DNA of 64,000 nucleotides from Linyphia triangularis. Taxonomy: Eukaryota > Arthropoda > Arachnida > Araneae > Linyphiidae. The translations under genes and the position numbers were made by a program. Every line of letters begins with the position of its first letter. Positions within the stretch are counted from its first letter, which is position 1. This document shows positions 13,001-28,000 of this stretch, in pieces. The DNA lies in assembly GCA_963978545.1 (NCBI GenBank), contig OZ021732.1, forward strand, positions 67,532,328 to 67,596,327. The letters run 5' to 3'. The notes beneath the pieces are model-generated. The model did no database searches and was not told the DNA's origin. It saw only the letters and a program-made list of their open reading frames with translations.

Positions 13001-16000
13001 ATAGTTTCATTACCCTATGTACACATATGAGTAATTGAAAGTAAAAAATCTGTTATAAATTAACAGGCAATTAAATCTTAATAAATAAGTTTCCAACTGA
13101 AAAAGAAATGATAAGAGTAAACTGAAAAAATGTTGGCACACATCAAAATTGTAAATAACCCAAATCTGAAAAAATTAAACCTAGAATGTGCATGCTGTCT
13201 TAGTTATGTACAAAAACTATCAAAATCAATTAATTTTCAGTCAAATTAAACAACCACTGGTTAATTCTGCAAGATATTTGCAAAAATGCCATTTAACACT
13301 AGCATAACGTCTCATTTTGTTTCAACCAAAGAAAAACATACATTTAAACAAAATAAATTGAAAATTAACAGGCCTAAGATACCAAAGGTTAAAAGTTATG
13401 AGTTTTAGCAATATTATAGTTCTAAATTAACTTAGAATGGCTCTGGACACTTTGACAGACATCCTACCAACAGGTCCATTTACTACAAAAACCAAGATGG
13501 AGAGCAAAAACAAAAAAACAATTACCTATAGGGCATTATTAATACACATTTGTAACAAAAACTTATCTGTAACATTGAATAATCAATCAACATGGCTAAA
13601 AATTGTATTGGGAGCAGGTTACATAAATATGAAAAGTTTCAAAATGACAGAATATTGTAATATGGATAAAAATTGAGTTACAAGATTTGAGGGAAGTCGA
13701 ATACAAAAATGTGCATTGCTATTTTTTCGGACAGATTCTTCATCTTACCTTTCAGAGTAGTGAGTGAATTGGGTTGATTTGGCAGTATCATAAGTTTTTC
13801 CCTATTTCTGCTGTCTAATTTTCTGCGAAATTTATAAGTGGAGCGCTGATAGCTTTCCTCTTTCTGAGACAGGCCAATCTGACTTGGTGGTGGGGAGGCA
13901 TCTAATTCTGAGAGGTAGTAAAAAAAAGAATGAGCAATAAAAATAATAAAATATGTAAAAATGTTTCCAAAAAATCACACTAATATGTTCAATATATTAC
14001 ATACCAGTTAGACAAAAAACAGTAATCCTCCTTATATCGCACCTCAATATATTGCATTTGGATATATCACGCTTTTGGTACATCTCTCAATTTTTTTTCT
14101 GATTTCCTCTTTTTATTCTTTTTCTTTCCCAAAACTAATATGCTAAAAGGGCCACAGACGAGGGTGACTGCAAGAATGATGGATGACTTTTTTTTTTTTA
14201 GGCAGCTTTTTGGCCAAGAAATTTGTTTAGTTAATTTTTCGAATTATCTCAGTTTAAATTAAAAAACGCAGCTCTACTTTATGAATACAAAAGTATGAGT
14301 ACATAGAAAAAGGTACATAATACATTTATGCTTCAAATATAAAGTTTCATAAATTGACATTTCTTTTAAATCAACTAAAGCTAAAAATAATTCAGCATGC
14401 CATATGTAGCCCACAAGAGCTTTTTCAGTGACTTGCTGGTTACACAGAATAAATGCTTTTTTTTTTTTAACTGATTAATCATTTTGCCCAAGAGGATGTG
14501 TGGTTACTATGCAGAAGTAAGAAGTTCTGTTAGTGTTTCCTGGCCCATATATAGCCATTAATTTATAAATATTTCCCCAAATATATTCACTAGTACCAGT
14601 ACATAATTAATAAGATGTTATGTTATTAGAAAACTAATTACAATGCTACAAATCTGGGTTTTCTTCCATTCAAAACGCAAATATAGTAAATGGCATTTTG
14701 ATCTTGAAATAACACTTGGAAAGTGTCGGATTACTTATTAAGATTTTAGATGCAGTTAATTAATTTTCATTTAATGACATTTTTTGGAAAGCAAAGTGGT
14801 GCAAGAAAAATTGAAGCAGCTGACTTTAGACACATTCTTCGCAAGAAAATAAAGTGTTTACAATAAATTAATATGTATGTGTTCTGGATATGATATTAAA
14901 TGGAACTTCTCTGTCTTTATTATTTAAACAATTCATTTATATTATTACGCATACTTTTGTTCGTGACTTACTTAATCAACAGTGCATATGTTCATAACTA
15001 AAATTTTTTACATTTTAACATATCGCTCAATATACTGAGCAATCGGATAAATTGCATATTTTGCTTGTCTTCCGAAAAGCATGATATATTGAGGGGGCTA
15101 CTGTATTTTGTACATAGAGACAACAAAATTGTTTTTTAAAGTTGCAGTGACAATACTTTTTTCTTTTCTAAAGGAATAAACTCATTGCATAAATTAAAAA
15201 AAATTTTGGACAATTTTTTATCTGTCTGATAAACTGATAATGCAATGAGTTACTCAAAAATGGGATGCTACCACAGAGAAAAACATGTTTGAATCGATAA
15301 ACTTTTCATTATTCTATGCGAGGTAATGAATATTAGTTTTAAAATAGACTGCTAAAGCATCTATCTTAATATATTGGCTTAGATAAAAAGATGCCGGATA
15401 ACAAGCTTGAATGAATGCCAATGTGAAGAGTATTTAGTAAACATGGAACCTGATTTACCAACCTTGTACCAGTACAATTGACAAACATACAAATATACTG
15501 GTCTCAACACGTTTGGAACTTCTTGAAACTTTACAAGGGTGGGTAGATCATGTAAAATAGTTAAAAGGTTATTGTTGGCAAATATGATATATAATTAGTG
15601 GAGCCCTGGTACAAGGTAACTGTATTTAGTTAGACTGGCTGAAGTTGAAAGCTGAGGATATTTAACTGAATGTGTACAGATATCTTTAGATTGCTTGGCT
15701 GGAGTTGACATATATTTTCTGCAAGATTTACATAACCATGCAAAGTATGGAACTCATATCTACAAGTGAGATCAAAATGAGAAGTGGTGGTTTACAATTT
15801 AATAACTTTATGTAGTTCACGCTAATTTATTTACTTTTTTAACCCATTAACGACGGTTGGTAAGAAAATTTGCCAATCAACATTTTAGCTTTTGTCTTTG
15901 CTAATAAATTGTGATTGTGGCTCCACCTAATGTTTTATAAAAATCATAAAAATAATCTTCTAAAAAATTTGAAAACATTTAAATATACTTTAAATGATCT

Positions 16001-19000
16001 ACATAAAAAAGGTATAGGATAAAAAAGTCATTGTTGTTAACTAATTCAAAGTTGTCTTTAATGAGTTAATATTTCCCATGCAGATATGGCCATTGAACTT
16101 CAGCATTATGTAGAGCAAATTACAGAGAACCACCTGGTGATAATAATCCAGGTAAAAAAATAGATACAACCTTTGTGCTTAGCACTGCAGCATACTGCAA
16201 TGCACAGCAAAATTACTAAATGGAAATTATGGTACCTGGGAGATTTTCTTAGAAAATTCTCCACAGCATTTAAATTTAAGCGCTATAAGGCAGCACAATA
16301 ATGGATGCAAGATCACAATCTTTTGTTTGCTTATTTTTAAAAGTGTAGGGAATCGAACCCGAGACTTCACATGCAGACGAGCATTTTGCTACTGAGCAAC
16401 GAGTTCCAAAAAGTATTTTTATAGATTGCATTCTTAGGATAAAGAATTTGATTAAGAAAGATTAATACCTATATAGATCTTTTACTCATTAACCTATTAT
16501 GTCCAAATCTAGTATTATCAATCATTAATACCAAATATGGAGGAATTTTTTTAAAATCAAACAAAAGTGCTGTTTAATCGGAAAAAATAAACTATAATAA
16601 CCAAGATTGACAGTTTCAAACCCATATTGAAACTTTGAATACTAAGAAAAATTGCACATCTAGTTTTCCTTTGAAATGCAAATTGACAAAAGTTTATTTA
16701 AGAATTTCAAAGTTGATTACTAACCAAAACCTAACACTAATATACTTAACAGTAGTGATACTGACCTTGTGTGGAATCTCCATTGCATTGTGATGCACTG
16801 ATGGGCAGTATACCTGGGATGCTTGGGGGGCTGAGGGCAGGCTGCATGTGACTAGGCGCCTGGAAGTGTGGAGGGCCAAATGCTTGTGGAGTTGGGTAAG
16901 GGTAGAATTGTGTGCCCATTGGAGCTGAGGAAGCATGGTTTGGGCTCTAAAATAAAGAAAAATATAAATCAGAGTTAGTCATTACGCGGCCCGCAACAGA
17001 TGTTTCTGTGGCCTGTCAGCAACACAGAAGATTACAGTTTTAATACTTTTATTAAAACTTGGGTTTAAGTCATATTGTCCCATTGAAAAAGATTCACTTC
17101 TTTTTAGACTTTAATATACTATTAACGAAAGCTATTTTTTTTAAAAATACTTGGAAGGAATTAAAAAAAAAAAAAAGAAAAAAAAAGGAAAAGAAAAAAA
17201 AGAATCAAATATCAATTGTAATTTTATACATCAAGTTATTTATATCAAATATCAAGTGTAAGTTAAAAAATATTTTTTTCCAGTTTTCAGAAATGCTATA
17301 GATTGTTAAATCGATAATAATTAAAAATACATATTTCGGCGTATCGCGAAAAGCTTCAACACAAGTTATCTGGCCAGCCTCTAAATATTAGTGACGAACG
17401 CTGATATAGATCAACTGTTATATATATTTAATTTTTCTGGTCACAATAATTAGAAAATTCAATAAGACAGGTAAAAATATTAATTTTGTTTGATTGGTGA
17501 TGAGTTATAGTTTATATTTTGATGTTGTAGGTACCTGAAGTTTAAGCATCAAAATCGATCCATTTTAAAAAACTGAATTCGAAAAGGCTATGATTCTATT
17601 TAACACTGACAGCATTGATTCCAAAAAAGTGGACTATTGCTGTTCTTTACAAATAAAATTTAAATTAATAAAATTTTATTTATAAAGAACAGCATTACTA
17701 CACACTTGAGGAATCAATATTATCATTATAACATAGAATCATAACATTTCACTTAAAATTTATTTTACAAAATTTACATTAAATGTAAATTTAGTGCCAC
17801 AAATGATTGACGAAAAAAGTACAAAGAAATCTTAATAGTGAAATTGATGAATATTTTTTACAGATGATGTTTATGTTTTGTAATATGTTATATGGATTCA
17901 TTTTACATATTATGAAACAAAATGATATATTTTTAAATATGTTTTATTGTTTATGAAAAGAAAAAGTAAGCCTTGTTGCATTACGATCCCAGTTTGCAAG
18001 TTCCAGCGGCTCTCAGACAAAATTATAAACATTTTTCAGCTAAGTGTACTACTGATGTTTTATGCTAAATTCAGCAGTCTTTCAGTTATCAGTGTTGTCT
18101 TATTCAGTGAAGAATCAATGTTGTAATAAAACATCTATGACAATAAAACAGAGTCTGTGTGTCTGTTGTTCTATCCTTATGGCTTTAAAAAAAGCGACTT
18201 CTAATATGCACACCACTTTGTAATTTTAAACACAAGTAGTTTTGGCTTATTTTTAGTTTGGTTTATTTTTATTTAAAACATTTTTTTATATAAAGTGACT
18301 TCTAATAGGCATAGACTATTGAAAATGTCAAAATAAGTAGTTTTGGTCCTAGTTCGCGAGGCATCAAAAGCTGGGACCTATACACAGTGACCTGTCTCGG
18401 CAATGCTGGGCCACACAGCTACAATTTTATGAAATAGTAAAAATTTTACTTTTTTACAAAAAGCTTTTTGAACACTATTATAAAGGCATGTTTTTTTTTT
18501 ATATAGATATTTTGAAATAATAATAATAATAATAAAGCATTAATCAACAGAGTTTAGAAAATTTAATTTTTTTAAAACAAAAGATCCATTTTTTTTTTAA
18601 AAAGCAAATTCACATTTCTTAAAATAAACAAGTAAAATCAAAATACATGTTTCAATAATACTAAATCACCATACAGTTTTAAGCAAGTAAAATGACAATA
18701 ACAAATACTACTTCATTGCCTAAAAATGAATGATGATAAATCCTATGGTTAAATGTTAGTAAATTGATCTAAAAATATGTAAATAATTTCTAAAGCAAAC
18801 AAGTTAGCACACACTATTGCATCAAACTAGAGTAACAGCATTTTCAAAGCCAAGTAGCAAATTCCCAAAAAGTAGTGTTACATTTTCTGTTTCTAAATGC
18901 CAAAGTTTATGATGAGTTAAAGCACATCTGCACATTATTTCAAAATAATATGATTCGGATAATTAAAGCGATCTAGAACAAATACAGGAAAGTACGGTTT

Positions 19001-22000
19001 TATGCTAGACTAACTGTGGTGGTAGGACTGGCAGGTGGTTAATCAGCAATTAAATTGAGAATATAAGAGCAGTTGCAAATAGTCGATGTTGGGAAATGGC
19101 CAGAAATAAATGGATAAAGCAGATTATTTGGCGCCTAGAAAAACAGTATTTAAAGAAAAAAAGTCCTTGCTGGCTATATGAATATATAGTGAAATTAGAA
19201 AAACCACAACTTAGTAAAATTTAGAAACAATATTTTTTTTATTCAAATTTTATTTTATGCACTATAACCCACAAAAATGCAAAAAGTGATTTTTTCCTCC
19301 AATAAAAATAATTTCCTTAAAAATATACATCGAAAACTTTAAATAATATAAGCTTTAAATAATTTATAAATTCTTTTTAATGTGCTGCATTATTTAAACC
19401 TCATAGGCAAGAAATCCAAAAGAAATTGGTTGGCAAGCGGTATGCATGATGTTAGTATTTGAATATTAAAAGTTCTAATGTAGGTAGAGGTATCGAAGTC
19501 AAAAACACAAATTTAAGATATTTTTAAATATTAGTCGGATTTGAATCTCGATTGTTACTCTTTACTTTAAAATCTAGGTGTGTGAAATATCGCACTACTT
19601 TCAATTGAACTGAACATTTGTCACTGCATTTCTCGATTGTTACTCTTTACTTTAAAATCTAGGGGTGTGAAATATCGCACTACTTTCAATTGAACTGAAC
19701 ATTTGTCACTGCATTTAAATTTGCAATGGATTGCGGTAACTGACAGTTTTTGTTTCATATTTCATTATTTTAAAAAATGCCCAGTTTGGCGATATTTTTG
19801 GTGATAATTATAAAACGACAAAATTGGCAATATGTTTTTCGATAAATATTACATTATTCTTTCTTATAAGTGCAGCAGTGGGGAAATAGTCGTTGATGGA
19901 CGATAGAGTCAAGGGAAGAAAACTCCGAGTTAGACATTTGTTCGTCATCTTTTTAACGTCTTCATCGTAATTCTACGGAAATTTCGAATGCAATGTTTAG
20001 AGCACCTTAAAAGGTATTCCCAATGTAATTTTGATCAAAATTGTTAGATCCGTTTTTAGACAATTGCTAAAAACAAATTTTTCAATGGCAGCTACCTTAT
20101 GCGCATGCGGAATTTTGAAGTAAACTTTATTGACAGGTCCCATAACCAGCACTAACCCGTAACCCGTAAAACCTGAACATCGTAGGTCAATACATTGGGG
20201 TGCTATGTTGATCGCGGACACACATATACATTTATTCAGACCACTTTTTTTTTAAAACTCAACACGTTCCAAAACCAAAACAAGTAGAAATGCAAAAAAA
20301 AAAAAAAAAATTGAAATTGACCGAATCTAATACTTTCAATACCCTATGTTAATATAGAAAGTAGTAAAAAAAATAATAATAAATTTCAATATTATTGGAG
20401 ATAAGAGATTCCAATGGGGAAATCCGCTAAAACACATCACAAAATCAAAAACTAATTCGAAACTTATGTTGAAACCGAACAAATGACGAACAGCAGAGAA
20501 CCTAGTCATTAAAAGAAAGGCTTATCTTGCGGTTGGCTAATATATTTTTTTCCATCGTCAGGGACAGTGTTTTCCCAGAGCAGAATCCTTTCGTTTCCGC
20601 TCCCATTAAGTGACAAGCGATAATTGAAAAAAAGGCTCAAGTGGGCGGCCACGTTTACTCCAAGTATCTGATATCAAACCTTATCGTTTGTAGTGTGCGA
20701 TGAAACCTAGAAAAGGGTTGCAAGGTCCGCTAACGAACACCACAGAACGAAATTTTCACGAGGCGATTTTAATAGAGAATCTAATGTTGGAACTGCATCA
20801 ACGAGTTTCTTGAATTAAGATTTTCAATTTAACAATTGACTGATTAAATGTTGAACAACGAACAAGATGGGCATAAATTAAATAAAAATTCATACGATGT
20901 GAGTCATTGCTCTTACAAAATCGCATTAATTTTGAAACTTTGGACCAGGATGATTTATTTTAATTTTAAAATTACTCGAAAACTAACGATCTAGTACTGA
21001 CAAGGTGACAGGAGTAAGTGAATAATTTTAAGCTATGCATGTATGAGAATCTAGAAAAATCGGAGACGTCAAGATACGATCTATAAAACTAAAGACCAGT
21101 GCTGAAATGATGGACAAGGCCAGGAGTGAAGCCAGAAGAGCATTTCGTGAGGCTATCTAAAATAACAGAAACTATAAAAAATATCGATACTGTAGTATTT
21201 AGCAATAAAGGTAAATTCATATTTCACACCTCTCCAAGACCAAATTATTAACCCCAAATCAAGATTAATTAAAGATTTTGTTTTTTCTCCTATAGATAGC
21301 ACCACATTTTTGAGGTGGTAATGACCAAAACAATTTTTTTAAATCTGAATAGAATTTTTTGTAATACGTCTGTGCTGTTTCTAAACCTGAACCGAAAAAC
21401 CAACGATGATCTTAAAAGAAAAGTTTTGAGGTTTTACTAACAGAAATTAATTCACCTCTAAAGAATGAAAGTATCGGTGGAATTTTCAAATTGCAAAAAT
21501 CAAGCCCCCAGATATCACGATATTGAAACGTGCAAATAAAAGGCTAAGCTAGCCACTGCCACCGATTTTGTAAAATACTGTATCATGGATACGGTAGGGT
21601 AAGATGGTCTTTGATCCTGGGAAATACAACGATGAGGGAAATGAGCTTTGTAATTCTTCTCAACAAAGACTATATAACAGACATCAGTGAGGAAAGGTAA
21701 AAAAAAAAAAAAAAATTGGGTCAATTCCAAGTATTTTGACATGAGTCTTATATAGGACAACGTCGTGGAAAATAATTATCATCGAATTGAAAAGAGGATA
21801 GGGATATAGACATAAGTAAGACTTCGTAAGATCAACAGCATTTAAAAAAAAAAATATCAATTGTATTGTTGGAAACAAATAGTCCAAAAAATATCTGCAG
21901 ACCGATTGATTAGTTTCTTTTCAAGTGTCAAAACTCAAAGACTAAAAAATCAATAAGGATGAATATTTAGATTAATGTAAACGATAGATATTAGATATAA

Positions 22001-25000
22001 AACAAATATTGTAAACAGTACTATTAACTTCCAATTAAGAGTAAGATGTAGTGAAGTTAGAGGTTCTTATACTTAGAGAGGGTTCAGTATGATTGATTTT
22101 AGACTTTATGACAACAAAAGCAAAAGAGTCATACATTTCGTTACAATAAGCTAAAATTTAAAAAGGCGAAACAATTAAAAGATGAGAAAGAGTTCAACCT
22201 TTTGAATAATATGTGATTTTTAAGTCAGAGAAATAGTGTATGTTATTTAAAATAATTTCATTAAATAAATTAAAGTTATCCAAAAATAACACCATTTAGG
22301 AACTATTAACATTTGTTCATTTCCTTCATACTACATGGAAACTCATTAATTATATTGCTTTAGTCTAATAAAATCTTGGATTTCCATAAAGTTTTATACG
22401 ATTTCCTGTCTGCTGCTTTTCACGAATCCAACAAGCAATTACATAGGCGTGAGTTGCTATAATAGAATTGAGCACCTAAAATTGAGGAGGAATACCTAAC
22501 ATACCTCTAATAATCTAAGTTCTACAAAAACTATTGCTGAAACTTATCCCCGAAAACGCCCACGCCTCCGATTGAAATCCTTTGCCAAAATCAATTTCAG
22601 GCAACTTGTTTTAATACTCTCCATCTAATCCTAATCCGATTTAAAATTAGATAAAGGAAAAGAAAACAGCAGAATAGTGTTTATGGCTGAAAAATAAAGT
22701 ACAGTCAAACCTCGTTAACGCGAAATCGTTTAACATGAAATCTTGTTTAACGTGAAGTAAAAGCAGCTCTCCTTCCTTAAAACTTAACGTTAATTTATTC
22801 GTTTAGCACAAAATTCGGTTAACGTGAACATTTCAACGGCCCCATCGACTTCGCGTTAACTGTGTTTATAAATTTGTAGTGACTGTATAAATCACGCAAG
22901 AGGGATAACATTTGTTTTTCCCATTTGTAATTCGTGAGATTATTGTAAACGGTCTGTTGATTGAGTGATGACCATTTAGTTTGAATTTAGACTTAATTAT
23001 GTATTTAAATCCGCCGTAAAATCACCACAATTTACTATTTGCTTATTAGTTATTTCTTTCTGAAGTTCTTAAATAGAAATCGAAGACCCAACTCCTGCAG
23101 GGTTCAAGTTAACGATTTCTATAGCAGATAACAAAATTCTGGATAGAATATTTATCATAAAATTAGCTATGTGTTTTCTAGAAAGACTAAAATAGCGATT
23201 GTTTTTCATAAAACACACTCAACAAATTCAATTTGGCGGAAAATTTAATGATCAAACAATTCAAACATTAGCCAATAATTTGACTATGGCGTCATTCAAA
23301 TTTATTTAGCTAGGGAAAACCATACTGCCTTCTAAAGGTGATAGTAGTTTTTACAGCAAGAGTTACGCCTCAAAGAAATAGAAATCTTGCTTTTACACCA
23401 AACAAATTGTAACTAAAAACACACACATAAAGGACATTTTAAAATCAACCTGCCATGAAATGAATTATATAGATAGAGTACAAAGACAGACACAAAATGG
23501 AAACTTGCCGCCTAAGTTTGTGTAGCTATTCAAATAAACACAATATCCGAATGCAAACAAACTTAGTTTCAAGGTTGACTGAGGTATTCTCCTAAACACG
23601 CGAATTTCCTTGATGCGTGAAGGCCGACTCCACGGTTGCCTTACCTGATTTTTCATTCACACATCTTCAAAGGAATTCAAGAGTAGAGCCAGAAGCATGC
23701 ATTTTACGTAGGTGAGGATAAAGATTTGCCATGAGGTTGAAGCTTGAAACTAAATGCACACATGTACCCGGAAATCAAGTTTTCATGGGAGGTCAACGAA
23801 AGATACTTATGGGACGACCCTTTCACAAGAAAATGAAAAATCATTTTGCCAATAAACGCGACTTTTTAGGGCATGAATTGATTTTGTAGTTTTTATTAAT
23901 ATTCTTCGAGGTTATTTAAATTACAAATTGCAGAAATTTGCTTGGTACATATAGAAACGAGACAGAAGAAAAAAAGTAATGAGGACTTCTGGAGGAAAGA
24001 AGTTAAATAAAAAGCTATTAGTGATTACATATAGAAAATTTAATTTAAAACACGTTTCTTTACACCTGAAGCAGAAAATTATTAAAAACAATTTTTATTA
24101 AGTTTGTCATAATGGAATTCTCCCAAAATACTTACAGCTGGTTTTGAAACCCCAATTGTAAAACATCTCTTACAATTTCAACAAAATCCAACCAAGCATT
24201 TATCTTAATTGATCAATAAAGAAAAAACGCAAATTGGACATGAACTAGGTTTTACATTGATATCACAAGCTCATTGAAGACGAAAACAAAATGGATGCCT
24301 TTCATTAATCGAAGGAAAACTTCAGTATGTGAAGAAATCCAAAATAAAAATTTAGTTTGCCGTAAGGAAAGATGATCAAGTCGTAGGCCATGTGGAATTC
24401 AAACATCGCAAACTACAACCATAAACTGCAAAGATGGCGATCACAGCCTCGAATATCGGAGCATCCAACAGCCAAACCGGGTACAGCCTTCAGAGTGCAT
24501 AAAGAAAGTGTTGGAAATAATGGACGACGTTAACTGTTGCAAGTATAGACACCTCGGCATAAATCCGGGTTATCTTTCCCTATTAGCGATAGCATAGGCC
24601 AAAAAAGTATTCATAAAAAAGCTGGTGTCAGAAGAGGGCGCATTATGATATTCAACAGATGGAGGACATCAACGTAGTTTAAAAGAGGGAATTCTGAAGC
24701 AAGGTTGACGTAAAAACGTCAGACCTTTCTACATAATTTGTGGAAGTCGAAACATTTTTTAAACGGGAAATTGAACAAAAATAGAGGCTAAGTAGATATC
24801 ACTGGTAATGAAGCTAGTTAGGAATCGATAGACATCCGCGATTTCGTCCTGCAATTTATCACCAATTTACTTTCAAACTGAATCTGCATATCTATAATTT
24901 CTACTCAACCTAAGTTAATTTGACATTAAGTGCTGACATGTGATAACGGTCAAAATATACGTCTCTAATAGATTTTAAGCTTTTTTAAAACACAGATGAA

Positions 25001-28000
25001 ACTATAAATTAATAATCTTCATTCAGTTTAGAAAATTGATCGTGAAAGAAAAGGATGGTGGATAAAAACAAAATCGGGATTTCTCAAAAGGCTACCTTTA
25101 GTAAATGATTATTAACTCAAGAAAGTTTTCTAATGACAAAACAAAATCTCGCATTATTCCATGTAATGATTTGGCTAGATACTGATACAAGCAAAATCAC
25201 CCCACATATGTTAAAAGCGTTATCGTAACACTTGTTATTGTAATAATTTGTCTGTAAAAACTTCATGAAAGTTTTGTTATTGTAATAATTTGTCTGTAAA
25301 AACTTTATGAAAGTTTTGTGCATAGAACGACACAAAATTAGTGACAATATGTCTGCGAGTCAGTGACTCGGGGAAAATGCATCATCATGCTATAAATCAC
25401 GTAAAGAAACGTTAACACGTGTAAGAATAAAAGTGAACGATTCCTTCAGAAACCGGACATACAGAGTGACAAGCTGATTGATCAAGACGTATCCCCGGAA
25501 TGAAAACACTAGTAAGAGCGTGGGCAAAGGAAGTGGTGACATGAAGACATAAGACCAAGAGTCATAGAGACGCCAACTTGAAAATAAATATATTGCAGAT
25601 TGATAAGATTGGACGTCAAAATTGACAAACACAATAACAAAATAAATGCTACAATGCAATGCGACATGAAACCGAAATTAAAATAAACTTTACTCTCCAA
25701 TAGTATGATGGATTTGAATTAAAGGGTTGAGGTAACTTTTTTTTTTAACTTGGGGGAAGGGGGTGATTAAATAACTAAAAAAATAAATAAATTGATAAAT
25801 GAAAAGTTTCAGTTTTGGTGCGGCTTTTCAATGGAATATTTTAAGGAAAATCATAACTTAATTTCAAGAAAATGTTGATCTTTATTTGAAACCAGCAAGA
25901 GTACTATCAATTGTAAAGTTAATTCCTCCAAAAATAAAGTCTCTTCGCACTGACATAAATCATCACCACAATTTTCCAATAAGATTCCCCGTTTCCTAAA
26001 ACCTTAGCAAAAGCGATATTTGCCATTTTCCTGCCACTCCATGTCAACTTATACCGCTACTCTGGCGAGGAGACATCTCAGAGATGATGTTGACATAAAC
26101 TCTCTTGGCGCCTTGGGGTTTTCCCTTTACCTCTTCTTTTGGTGTCTTTACTATCCGTTCTGGCTTCATGTGTCTCTGTTCCTCCTCAAATTAAACAGTT
26201 GTGTTTTTGGTAACACCCACTTTGCCGTCGTCTACCACTTCTTCCTATGACGCAGTTGGGACATTTTTTCCGTTTGAGATGGGGAGGTTCAGCGCCCTGC
26301 ATCAACAAACCTGTGGCACTGAGTTTTTTCTAGGTTTTGTTGACAAGTCTCTTTTGGCACGGCAGTGCTTCATAGTGGAAAAAGCGCCCGGTGAAGGAGT
26401 TGGCGATCATCAAAGTTTTTTTTTTCTTTTTTCTTTTATAGAAAGTGGGATGACTTTTTTCTCCTTGCACTGTTTTGCGTGGATGAGCTAGAAGTTGTTT
26501 GTGGATATGTTGTTGAACCCATCAGAACATAATGTATCTGGATATTATCAATTTTGTTTATTTTAACTTTATTTACAAGTTATTTAAATATCATTCATGA
26601 CATTCTATTAAATCAGATAATGATAAATAGTTGATATAATATTGAATTACCAGAACGTTTTAATCAATTCCCTTTTAAGGAAAAAAGTATGTAGTTGTTC
26701 TTTTCATTAAAAAATTAAAAAGATATGACAAGGTTAATATCGTATTAAAAGATAGATCTTTAGAATTTGAAAACTCTTTAAATACATCTAAACCATGTTT
26801 GTGTTTTAAAAGATTTAATGTCTATATTTATCGCTGCTAAAGAATCAATCTTCATTTCGTGTTTTCAGATTCTGTGCATGAAATTCTTGGAAAATTATCG
26901 AGAAGCACGTTCATACTTTAATCCACATCAAAACACGATTGTATTCAAAGCAAAAAGTGCAAGGAAAAAAAATTAAATAAACTCAACCCATCATTGAAAA
27001 CACGTAAAAAAGTGCACTAAAACCCGACAACGCGGTTATCGACATTCCTACATGACATGGAATGCAGACTTCTCAGAACGTCAAATTATAATGCAGAAAA
27101 AGAGAAGGAAAAAACAAATAACTAAGAAAAAGCCAGCTAAAGAGAGGGAACGGCATGGCCTTGTACACAAAGAAGTCTCTTTTTTTTCCCTCTGGAGCTG
27201 TCATTCCAACCTTCACTATTTCATCCGAAGAATGGGTGTTGTTGACCGAAAGACTGTCGCCGGACCTATACCAGGGAGCCTCATTTAGATAGAGCCGCTC
27301 TTACATATTTGCTGGGAGGGGCGATTTACGAGTGTGGGACAGGGCTCTAAATTATTTTATATCAGGAGTGTCAGATTGTCTTGCGATATTACTCTGCCTC
27401 TCTTCTACACTAAATAGTAAAATCCGTAAGAGTCGATATTTTTTTTTTTTTATGTGCGAGGTAAAATGTGTCGGGTACCTATATGCACAGGTGGTTGTTT
27501 CAAGAACTAAAAGCAAGGCAAATTACTATATTAAAAGAAGTAAAATTCTTATGAAAAAAGTATTAAATTATTTCACAGGGGAAAATACTTATGAAAATAT
27601 TACAGTTAGTTACGGATAGGTAAACTTTCCACAGTGCATACCATGTCAATTGATTTTTTTTTCTTTAGTGGAACTTTGTAATCTAGTGCATTAAACTTAT
27701 CTGAAAAGTGTAAACTATTTAAAAAGATGGGCAAGCATGTAGATGCAAATAATATAAAAATTTCAAATATTTTTCTCTCTGTGAAAAGATCAAATAACGA
27801 AATCAACCCCCCCCCCCCATATCCCACTAAAGCTAAAGATACGAGAATATTACTTACGTAATGCGTTCCAACAGGTAAGGGCATCGGGGGTGAGATGAAA
27901 AAGTGCCGCACTGTGCCATTCTCATCCATCACCTGTTGCACAAGGTGCCCGGATGGCATTTGCAACTGCACTGGCAGAGGACCAGTGGTGTTGTTCTGCA

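Larger units (their letters stand above)
13908..16765 (-). other. FNDC3 intron rich in transposon remains
   Basis: Holds the Tigger-like element (14020-15103), a piggyBac-like MITE (15839-16069) and a tRNA-derived SINE head (16341-16407). The 15104-15838 stretch shows nothing. Confidence 0.65.
16947..27857 (-). other. 10.9-kb FNDC3 intron
   Basis: Contains the palindrome 17588-17745, dispersed repeat copy 2 (19574-20366), a pogo MITE (22702-22883) and a 42-bp tandem repeat (25232-25315). The stretch 25990-26500 is less AT-rich and has long minus-strand frames broken by a few stops, which may be a decayed coding sequence. The remaining sequence shows nothing I can name. Confidence 0.6.

Noticed and set aside
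16341..16407. Functional tRNA gene
   Set aside because: B box is perfect but acceptor ends do not pair and the anticodon arm is poor; better read as a SINE head or pseudogene.
24340..24720. Possible exon in a GC-richer patch
   Set aside because: No frame stays open beyond about 40 codons on either strand with usable splice sites, and nothing resembles FNDC3.
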